Positions 5,305 to 11,119 of a stretch of DNA of 12,428 nt are shown here, one piece after another (the first letter of the stretch is position 1; each line of letters opens with the position of its first letter). Below the pieces are notes generated by a model. It saw only the letters and a program-made list of their open reading frames with translations, searched no databases and had not been told where the DNA came from. The stretch spans positions 1 through 12,428 of the forward strand of contig JASIGD010000394.1 in NCBI GenBank assembly GCA_030045295.1, in the 5' to 3' direction. A program made the position numbers and the translations under genes. Source of the stretch: Streptosporangiaceae bacterium. GTDB lineage: Bacteria; Actinomycetota; Actinomycetes; Streptosporangiales; Streptosporangiaceae.

Positions 5305-5847
5305 TCAGCCTGCGGCCGCGACTCTCACCGCGGCCCGGATGGCGTCCTCAACGCCCTCCAGCGGAAGCTTGCCGTCGATGCGCTGACCATCGACGTAGAA
5401 CTTGGGGGTGGCGTTCACGCCATCACGGACGCCTTCTTGCACGTCACGCTGGATCTTGGCGGCGTGGGCGTTCCCCGTGACTTCGGCCCGGAACCGGTCA
5501 AGGTCCAGGGCCAGGCGCTCGGCGTAGCCAACCAGCGAGCCGAGGTCGAGTTGGGATGCTGGCTGCAGCAAGAGCTCGTACATGCCCCAGAACTTCCCCT
5601 GGGCCGCGGCCGCCTCGGCGGCCTCGGCGGCCTGCTCCGCCTGCGGGTGAAGCTGCGGGATGGGGAAGTTCCGGAACACGAACCGGACCGTGCCGGGATA
5701 ACGATCGAGCATTTCGTGCACGTCCCGTGCCGCCCCCCGGCAGAACGGGCACTGGTAATCGCCGTACTCGAGGACGGTGACAGGCGAATCGGGCGGACCG
5801 AGCACATGGTCATCGGCGGTGATCTCAGGTGCGTCCAACGTCTCCAC
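5305..5847 (-). CDS. DsbA-family thiol-disulfide oxidoreductase, cytosolic
   Basis: A thioredoxin-fold protein of up to 180 residues. The active-site CPFC motif is at C33-C36, within VLEYGDYQCPFCRGAARDV. A helical insert follows (about 65-140). The cis-proline loop is NATPKFYVDG (T147-P148). There is no signal peptide or membrane anchor, so it probably acts in the cytoplasm, unlike classical DsbA; its partner is unknown. The annotated start is GTG at 5847, but GGAGG directly abuts that codon. The TTG at 5838 (residue 4), 9 bases after the same GGAGG, fits better, which would make the protein 177 residues. It is divergent from the universal stress protein gene, with 138 bp between the starts, a pairing compatible with redox or stress roles. 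Confidence 0.88.
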   Translation of the reverse strand: METLDAPEITADDHVLGPPDSPVTVLEYGDYQCPFCRGAARDVHEMLDRYPGTVRFVFRNFPIPQLHPQAEQAAEAAEAAAAQGKFWGMYELLLQPASQLDLGSLVGYAERLALDLDRFRAEVTGNAHAAKIQRDVQEGVRDGVNATPKFYVDGQRIDGKLPLEGVEDAIRAAVRVAAAG

Positions 5848-5985
5848 CCTCCGTCAGCAGACTGCGTTGGTGGCCAGGCTATGGCAGTGGCCGAGCCAGC
5901 GTGCGGGCGGATGCCGAACGCGGTACGCGCGGCCCGGCCGGGCGGTAGGCTCCGACCTGCGAATCATCGAGGCTAGGAGCGGACG

Positions 5986-6453
5986 ATGACTGCAGAACCC
6001 GGTAGCGGCGAGGCCCGGATCGTCGTCGGCGTCGACGGATCAGGGCATTCCCTGCAGGCCCTGCGATGGGGCGCCCGGCTCGCCGCGGTATTCGGCGCGC
6101 GGGTTGACGCGGTAACCGCCTGGGAATTCCCGGCCGCCTACGGGTGGTCGGCCGTACTGCCAGATTGGGACCCGGCGGGGGACATGCGGCACGTTCTGGA
6201 CGACAGCGTGCGGGCCGTCTTCGGCGACTACCCGCCGGCCGGGTTGCAGCGGCAGGTGCTCGAGGGCGGCGCGGCCAAAGTCCTGCTCGACGTCAGCCAG
6301 GGCGCGGTCATGCTGGTTGTCGGCAGCCGCGGGCACGGGGGTTTCGCCGGGCTCCTGCTCGGCTCGGTCAGCGCGAACGTGGCCGAGCACGCCCCGTGCC
6401 CCGTGCTGGTCATCCACGGCGACCAGGCAGAGCCGCCAGCGCCGTCCACATGA
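5986..6453 (+). CDS. Universal stress protein (UspA family)
   Basis: A 155-residue single-domain universal stress protein, cytosolic, with the nucleotide-binding subfamily signature. The first strand carries VVGVDGS with D17, and the phosphate-binding motif G-x2-G-x9-G-S/T is seen as GSRGHGGFAGLLLGS (G113 to S127). The end, APCPVLVIHG, is typical. Family members with this motif bind ATP and respond to hypoxia, stasis or other stress. The ATG is preceded by AGGAG (5975-5979) with 6-base spacing. TAGGCT at 5946-5951 could be a -10 element, but I see no clear -35. It converges on the methyltransferase gene with a 13-bp gap between stops. Confidence 0.93.
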   Translation: MTAEPGSGEARIVVGVDGSGHSLQALRWGARLAAVFGARVDAVTAWEFPAAYGWSAVLPDWDPAGDMRHVLDDSVRAVFGDYPPAGLQRQVLEGGAAKVLLDVSQGAVMLVVGSRGHGGFAGLLLGSVSANVAEHAPCPVLVIHGDQAEPPAPST

Positions 6454-6466
6454 CCCGCATCCCCGG

Positions 6467-7057
6467 CTACGGGTAATCCTCAGCCCTCCGGTGTCCCGAA
6501 GGTGCCGTGGACAGGCGTACGACCAGGGCGTCGAGCATGCGCGTGTCGCTCGGCACCGCGGCTCGCTGCATGTGCTCGATCTGCCAGCCGGCGAACGTGT
6601 CGCGGATGACCGCTTCGTCGATGTCGTTGCGCACGCCCGCCGCCCGCAGGCTGGCTCTTAGCAGCAGTTTTCCGCCCGGCCGCAGGACACGGCCGAGCTC
6701 GTCGGCGTACCGCGAGCGGTCGCCGGCCGCAAGGTAGTGAAAGCAGCCCCGGTCCAAGGCGGCGTCCACGCTATGGCGGCCGAACGGCAGCTGGCGTACG
6801 TCCGCTCGCAGCAGCGCCGGACCGTCATGCTCGGCTGCCGCCCGGGCCACGGCCGCCTCGGACAGGTCGACGCCGGCCACCTGCCAGCCGGCCGAGGCGA
6901 GGTATCCGGCCTCGCTGCCCAGGCCGCAACCCACGTCCACGGCGCGACCGCTGCGGGGCAGCCAGGCATCCTCGAGCGCCGAGACGAGCTCGGGCGAGGG
7001 CCGCGACAGGTGCCACCACCGGTAAGTCCCGTCGGAATAGTGGTCGGCCACGACCAC
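6467..7057 (-). CDS. Class I SAM-dependent methyltransferase
   Basis: A 196-residue protein with a single Rossmann-like methyltransferase domain. Motif I is AVDVGCGLGSEAGYLA (about 39-54). The acidic residue that binds the SAM ribose is in GVDLS (D64). Motif II-like ADVRQLPF (85-92) and the post-motif LRPGGKLLLRASL (about 125-137) follow. The N-terminus HYSDGTYRWWHLSRPSPEL looks like a substrate-recognition segment. The start is GTG at 7057, with GTG at 7051 possible; neither has a strong ribosome binding site. It starts 22 bp after the exporter's stop on the same strand, so co-transcription and possible coupling are likely. The acceptor is unknown; pairing with an exporter suggests a small molecule. 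Confidence 0.87.
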   Translation of the reverse strand: MVVADHYSDGTYRWWHLSRPSPELVSALEDAWLPRSGRAVDVGCGLGSEAGYLASAGWQVAGVDLSEAAVARAAAEHDGPALLRADVRQLPFGRHSVDAALDRGCFHYLAAGDRSRYADELGRVLRPGGKLLLRASLRAAGVRNDIDEAVIRDTFAGWQIEHMQRAAVPSDTRMLDALVVRLSTAPSGHRRAEDYP

Positions 7058-7079
7058 AGTCTCGCCGATCAGCGCCTGC

Positions 7080-8546
7080 TTACCCGCCCATCGCAGCCGA
7101 CCGCCGGGCCGCCGCCACCGTCCGGGCCAGCGGAATCCCCGCTACTACGCCGAGCACCATCGCCGCGGCCAGCCACTCCAGCGTGACCCCCAGCGCGTGC
7201 CCGGAGACCGCCGGTACCGTGCCCCCGCCGTCCCCGTCCAGCGTGAGGAACAGGCTGCCGAACGTCGCGACCCCCACCGCCTGCCCGAGCTGGATCGTGG
7301 TGGTGAGCAGCCCGCTCGCGTCGGCCGCCTGGTGCAGCGGCACCCGCACCAGCGCGTGCGTGACCAGAGGGCTGAAACCCAGCGCGAGCGCCGCGCCGGT
7401 CACGACCAGCGCCACCTGCAGGTGCCAGCCGCCCTGGCCGCCGGAGCGCAGGACTTGCGCGACGGCCAGGTAACCGCCCACCGCGACCAGGCAGCCGAGC
7501 GGGGCGAGCAGGTGATGCGACCGGCCCGGGAGCCGCCGCCAGAAGTACCCGCACACCCCGAACACCAGCGCGCACGGCGCGAAGGTCAGCCCCGCGCGCA
7601 GCGCGCTGTCCCCCAGCCCCGCCTGCAGGTGCAGCGCGAAGCTGAACAGGAAACCGCCGTAGGTGATCATCAGCACGGCCACCGCGGCCAGGCCGGGCAC
7701 CAGTCCGGGGGCGCGCAGCACCTCCAGGTTCAGCAGCGGGTCCCCGCCCCGGCCCGCGATCCGCCGTTCCACGGCGACGAAGACGCCGGCCAGGATGAGG
7801 CCCAGGGCGATGCACCCGAACACCCACGCGGGCCAGCGCTCCTGGTGGCCGAGCATCAGCGGCAGCACCACCAGGAACACCGCGGGTACCGCGATGGCCA
7901 GGCCGGCCAGGTCCAGCTGCCGGCCGCCCGTGGGTGAATCGCGCGGCACTACCCGGGGCACCAGGGCCAGCACCGCCAGCCCGATCGGCACGTTGACCAG
8001 GAACACGGGCCGCCAGGCCTCGCCGAACAGGTTCGCCGTCACCAGCACGCCGCCGATGACCTGCCCGGCGACGAACCCCGAGGACAGCACGGCCGTGTAC
8101 GCGCTCAGCGCCCGCGCCCGGGCGGCGCCGTCGAACCGCACCTGGATGACGCTCATGATCTGCGGCATCATCGCCGCCGCCCCCGCGCCCTGGACGAACC
8201 TGGCGGCGATGAGAATCTCGATCGTGGGCGCGATTCCGCAGATCAGCGAGGCGAGCGTGAACACGGCGACCCCGGCCATGAACATCCGCCTGCGCCCGTA
8301 GAGGTCTCCCATCCGCGCCCCGGTGATCAGCAGCATCGCGTAGCTCACCGTGTAACCGGCCACGACGAGCTGGAGCTCGGCTCCGGACGCGTGCTCGGAC
8401 CGGCCGATCGTGGGCATCGCGACGTTCACGATCGTGACGTCGAGCAGCGCCATGAACTGCCCGGCCAGCAGCACGATGAGCATCGGCCAGCGGCCCCGCG
8501 CGGCGGCCGCCGGATCCCGCACCGACCGATCGGTAGTCGTAGTCAT
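7080..8546 (-). CDS. MFS drug/H+ antiporter, DHA2 (EmrB/QacA-like) family
   Basis: A 488-residue inner-membrane exporter, the usual length for the 14-helix DHA2 group. Helix 1 carries the family motif MALLDVTIVNVAMP (32-45, with D36). The loop after helix 2 carries motif A, GARMGDLYGRRRMF (77-89). Helix 5 has the motif C-like GFVAGQVIGGVL. Fourteen hydrophobic segments can be followed along the chain. The family exports hydrophobic drugs or natural products using the proton gradient. The ATG at 8546 lacks a clear ribosome binding site and sits in the bulge of a long inverted repeat. A methyltransferase follows 22 bp downstream, and an MmyB-type regulator is divergent with a 243-bp intergenic region. 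That layout is typical of a regulator controlling its neighbouring transporter. Confidence 0.94.
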   Translation of the reverse strand: MTTTTDRSVRDPAAAARGRWPMLIVLLAGQFMALLDVTIVNVAMPTIGRSEHASGAELQLVVAGYTVSYAMLLITGARMGDLYGRRRMFMAGVAVFTLASLICGIAPTIEILIAARFVQGAGAAAMMPQIMSVIQVRFDGAARARALSAYTAVLSSGFVAGQVIGGVLVTANLFGEAWRPVFLVNVPIGLAVLALVPRVVPRDSPTGGRQLDLAGLAIAVPAVFLVVLPLMLGHQERWPAWVFGCIALGLILAGVFVAVERRIAGRGGDPLLNLEVLRAPGLVPGLAAVAVLMITYGGFLFSFALHLQAGLGDSALRAGLTFAPCALVFGVCGYFWRRLPGRSHHLLAPLGCLVAVGGYLAVAQVLRSGGQGGWHLQVALVVTGAALALGFSPLVTHALVRVPLHQAADASGLLTTTIQLGQAVGVATFGSLFLTLDGDGGGTVPAVSGHALGVTLEWLAAAMVLGVVAGIPLARTVAAARRSAAMGG

Positions 8547-8610
8547 GACACCAGGCTGCGCCCGCTCCCGCCGACATGCAGAGAGCCTGCTGATCCTGGT
8601 GTTACGACTA
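8534..8610. repeat. Interrupted inverted repeat spanning the exporter start codon
   Basis: TAGTCGT (8534-8540) pairs with ACGACTA (8604-8610), and ACACCAGG (8548-8555) with CCTGGTGT (8595-8602). This gives 15 matched pairs. The interruption on the exporter-proximal side is AGTCATG (8541-8547), which holds the start codon (8544-8546); on the far side only one base (8603) is unpaired. In the exporter mRNA this would be a hairpin with the AUG in an asymmetric bulge. As DNA it could be two operator half-sites about 40 bp apart. Confidence 0.55.
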
Positions 8611-8742
8611 CCCGGCTATCACTATTTTGTCCCGAACGGACGCCGGTGCGTGCCTCGAGTCGGCTGCGCCTGGGCAGGTCGCGACCGGACCTGTCGCCCT
8701 TTGACCGCGGTTGACGTGCACCCGAACCCGTAAAACCCTTCC

Positions 8743-8769
8743 GGAAATGTCAGTGGTCACCGCTAGGTT
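8743..8769 (+). promoter_or_regulatory. Candidate DNA-damage promoter (RecA-NDp/PafBC type) of the MmyB-like regulator
   Basis: TGTCAGTG (8748-8755), then exactly 8 bases, then TAGGTT (8764-8769). This agrees with the actinobacterial damage promoter tTGTCRgtg-N8-TAnnnT at every fixed position except the leading lower-case t, which is A here. The 13-base string GGAAATGTCAGTG (8743-8755) is identical to the one before the clamp gene. Transcription would start near 8776, pointing into the regulator gene. The sequence match is direct; control by PafBC is inferred. Confidence 0.65.
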
Positions 8770-8789
8770 GGATCGGGGCAGTTGGGCGA

Positions 8790-9716
8790 TTGGGAAAGCT
8801 CTTGGTTACGTACGAAGCAACGGCCTACAGAACCGCGGATTACGGAGCAAGCGAACTGGCCGCGCGGCGAGCGGGCGAGCGGCGCCGGGCTGAGCTCGGC
8901 AAGTTCCTGAAGGCCAGGCGGGCGCGGCTGAGCCCCGCGGACTTCGGCATGCCGCCCGGCTCGCGACGGCGCACGCCGGGACTGCGCCGTGAGGAAGTCG
9001 CGCTGCTCGCCGGGGTCGGCGTTACCTGGTACACCTGGCTGGAGCAGGGCCGCCAGATCAACGCCAGCACCCAGGTGCTGGACGCGGTGGCCCGCACGCT
9101 CCGCCTCGACCGGGCCGGGCGGGAGCATTTGTACCGGCTGGCCGAAGCGACGCCGCTGCGAAAGGGCTGCGCTCGCACGTCAGTGCCCGACGCCATCCGG
9201 GAGATCGTGTATTCGCTGGAGCCGCTGCCGGCGAGCCTGATCAACAGCCGGTTTGACGTCCTGCTGTCGAACCAAGCCTCCGAGGAACTGTTCTGGGAAT
9301 GGCACACGATGCCGTGCGTCCATAAGAACACGCTGTGGTGCTGCGTGACCGAGCCCAGCGCCCGCGCCAAGTTCCCCGATTACGACAGGCACGTCCGCTA
9401 CATGGTGGCGCGGTTGCGTTCCGCGTACGGCCTGCATGTCGGCGACCCGGACTGGGAAGAGGACATCCGCCGCCTGGCCAGCATGAGCCGCGAGTTCGCC
9501 GAACTGTGGGCGCGGCACGAAGTCGCTGATGCGGAGCCGCGCGCGCTTACCTACCTGCATCCGCGCGCCGGGTCGCTCACCTTGACCGTCAGCGAACTCG
9601 ACGTCCCGGACATGCCGGAAGCGCGAATCGTCGTCTACACGCCGCGAGACGACGACACCCGGGCCCGGTTGCCGCTGACCCGCGGGACCCCGGCCACCGC
9701 TCAGGTCACCGCGTAG
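8790..9716 (+). CDS. XRE-family transcriptional regulator with MmyB-like ligand domain
   Basis: Up to 308 residues. The N-terminal XRE helix-turn-helix (about 36-110) has the signature of MmyB-like regulators: LGKFLKARRARLSP, RRRTPGLRREEVALLAGV, WYTWLEQGR and a VLDAVARTLRL helix. The C-terminal MmyB-type domain (about 135-300) includes LLSNQASEELFWEW, YMVARLR and ELWARHEVADAE, and in relatives binds lipid-like ligands. The start is uncertain. TTG at 8790 and TTG at 8802 give an N-terminus with poor codon bias up to about 8855, while CTG at 8856 has GGAG 8 bases upstream and falls where GC-biased coding begins. There is no ATG or GTG before the conserved domain. It is divergent from the exporter operon, its most likely target, and has a damage-type promoter. 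Confidence 0.9.
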   Translation: MGKLLVTYEATAYRTADYGASELAARRAGERRRAELGKFLKARRARLSPADFGMPPGSRRRTPGLRREEVALLAGVGVTWYTWLEQGRQINASTQVLDAVARTLRLDRAGREHLYRLAEATPLRKGCARTSVPDAIREIVYSLEPLPASLINSRFDVLLSNQASEELFWEWHTMPCVHKNTLWCCVTEPSARAKFPDYDRHVRYMVARLRSAYGLHVGDPDWEEDIRRLASMSREFAELWARHEVADAEPRALTYLHPRAGSLTLTVSELDVPDMPEARIVVYTPRDDDTRARLPLTRGTPATAQVTA

Positions 9717-9807
9717 AACGCGCGTCACCCGGGCCGTGCGGAGGCGCCGCGGAATGTTATACGGTGGCTACAAACGGTTGCGGCGAAGGGCGGGCTTAGC
9801 AGAGGGC

Positions 9808-10635
9808 ATGGCGACCAAGAAGTACGAACCGCGCGTCCCGGAGGGTGTCGACGTCACCCGGCCGAGCATCGCCAGGATCTACGACTACCTGCTCTTCGGC
9901 AAGGACAATTTCGCCGTGGACCGGGCGGCGGCAGACAAGCTGATGCAATCCCGGCTCGACCCGAGGCGGCTGTCGCTGGCCAACCGGGGTTTCCTCTTGC
10001 GCGCGGTGCGCTTCCTGGCTGAGCAAGGCATCTCGCAGTACCTCGACCTGGGTAGCGGCCTGCCTACCTCGCCGAGCGTCCACGAGGTCGCGCGGGAGAT
10101 CATCCCCGGGGCGCGCGTCGTATACGTCGACCACGACCCGATCGTCGTCGCGCACAACGACGCCCTGCTCGCGACGCGAGACGGCGTGATAACCATCCGG
10201 GCCGATGTCAGGGACCCGGACGCGGTACTCGGCCACGAAGCGCTCGCCACCTGCCTTGATTTCAGTCGGCCGGTCGCGGTGCTGCTGCTGAGCGTGCTGC
10301 ACTTCATCAGCCAGGGCGAAGACGCGGCGGGGATCATCGCCCGATTCCGCGAGCGGATGGTGCCCGGCAGTTACCTGGCCATCTCGCTCGGCACCTCCGA
10401 CGGCGCCGATCCCGGGATGCTCGCCGAGGCCACCCAGACTTACGCGGGCGCGCGGATGCCCTTCACGCTCAGGTCCCGGGCGCAGATCATGAACCTGTTC
10501 GACGGCTTCGACCTGATCGAGCCGGGCGTGGTCAGCCTGCCGGAGTGGCGGCCGGACCCCAACACGGACCGGACACCGCTGAACGGACCTACCGTGGGCG
10601 GCGTGGCCAGGCTGGCCGGCAGCCGGCTCAGTTGA
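9808..10635 (+). CDS. SAM-dependent methyltransferase, DUF574 (SAV2177) family
   Basis: About 275 residues. The N-terminal block PEGVDVTRPSIARIYDYLLF followed by GKDNFAVDRAAADKL is diagnostic for this actinobacterial family, also called Methyltransf_19. The SAM-binding motif is YLDLGSGLPTSP (78-89), followed by VVYVDHDPIV (104-113) with the ribose-binding acid. LLLSVLHFI comes next, and LVEPG-like LIEPGVVSLPEWRP lies near the end. I chose ATG 9808 because the family normally begins only a few residues before PEGVD. The frame is open back to a GTG at 9736, but that stretch is basic, atypical and AT-richer (9754-9780), and looks like leader or promoter. AGAGGG abuts the ATG with only 1 base of spacing. 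The substrate is unknown for the family. It overlaps the convergent lipoprotein gene by 8 bp at the 3' end. Confidence 0.88.
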   Translation: MATKKYEPRVPEGVDVTRPSIARIYDYLLFGKDNFAVDRAAADKLMQSRLDPRRLSLANRGFLLRAVRFLAEQGISQYLDLGSGLPTSPSVHEVAREIIPGARVVYVDHDPIVVAHNDALLATRDGVITIRADVRDPDAVLGHEALATCLDFSRPVAVLLLSVLHFISQGEDAAGIIARFRERMVPGSYLAISLGTSDGADPGMLAEATQTYAGARMPFTLRSRAQIMNLFDGFDLIEPGVVSLPEWRPDPNTDRTPLNGPTVGGVARLAGSRLS

Positions 10636-11107
10636 GGAAGTAGCTGCTGCCGCCGGACTCGGGATCGGTCACCATGGCGATGATCGTGATCGTGCCGGCG
10701 TTCGCGAAGGTGAGCCGCAGCATGATGTCCTTGCCGTCATGCATGGGACCCGCGCCCGTGATCAGCAACTGGTAGCTGTCCGGGTTGAGCTGCACCATCG
10801 AGTCGGCCGGAATGGGTATCTCGGCCACCGTCCGCATGGTCAGCGTGCCCGCACGCCGCGCGACCGGGGCGCGCATCTGGACCGTCCCGCCCACGCTGGT
10901 ATGCACCGCGACCAGGCGATCCGCGTGGTCGCCAGTGTTGCGGATGTCCAGGTACGCGACCGTGGTCCCCGGTGTCGTCGGCTGCGGCACGTAGGCGCTG
11001 TTGACGTTGATCGACGACGCGGCGTCAGCCGCCGCGCACCCGGTCACCGCGAGCGCCGTCAGCAGCGCGGCGCACCCGATGCCGAGGACCGACCTCAGTC
11101 TGCGCAT
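10628..11107 (-). CDS. PCuAC-like lipoprotein with degenerate copper site
   Basis: A 159-residue protein. A signal peptide (MRRLRSVLGIGCAALLTALA) ends in the lipobox VTGC, so C24 should be lipidated and the protein anchored outside the membrane. The rest follows the PCuAC (DUF461) copper-chaperone fold: AYLDIRNTGDHADRLVAV, GTLTMRTVAEIPIPADS, VQLNPDSYQLLITG and DIMLRLTFANAGTI. The canonical ligand pattern H(M)x10Mx21HxM falls on R79-A80, M91 and Q113-L-L115, so only one ligand position (M91) is kept although the spacing is exact. Classical copper delivery to cytochrome oxidase is therefore doubtful. It starts 9 bp after the stop of the DUF885 gene on the same strand and may share its mRNA; a -10-like TAGCCT also lies directly upstream. 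Confidence 0.87.
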   Translation of the reverse strand: MRRLRSVLGIGCAALLTALAVTGCAAADAASSINVNSAYVPQPTTPGTTVAYLDIRNTGDHADRLVAVHTSVGGTVQMRAPVARRAGTLTMRTVAEIPIPADSMVQLNPDSYQLLITGAGPMHDGKDIMLRLTFANAGTITIIAMVTDPESGGSSYFLN

Positions 11108-11113
11108 ACGCCC

Positions 11114-11119
11114 AGGCTA
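11114..11119 (-). promoter_or_regulatory. Possible -10 box giving a leaderless lipoprotein mRNA
   Basis: On the minus strand TAGCCT (TAnnnT) lies 6 bases before the ATG of the PCuAC-like gene. Transcription would then begin at or next to the A of the ATG. The first three bases of the box are the TAG stop of the DUF885 gene. No -35 is obvious, and read-through from the upstream gene is an alternative. There is no good ribosome binding site before this ATG, which favours the leaderless reading. Confidence 0.35.

Noticed and set aside
7069..8577. 502-codon minus-strand ORF overlapping the exporter in another frame
   Set aside because: Its product is Arg/Gly/Ala/Pro-rich and repetitive, whereas the 7080-8546 frame encodes a complete 14-helix transporter with MFS motifs.
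9751..9780. ECF-sigma-like GGAAT ... GTT promoter before the DUF574 gene
   Set aside because: The spacing is 21 bases rather than the roughly 18 expected for a SigR-type site, so I do not call it.
9736..9807. N-terminal extension of the DUF574 methyltransferase from GTG 9736
   Set aside because: The 24 extra residues are very basic, unlike the family, contain an AT-rich promoter-like stretch and have no ribosome site; ATG 9808 fits the family start.
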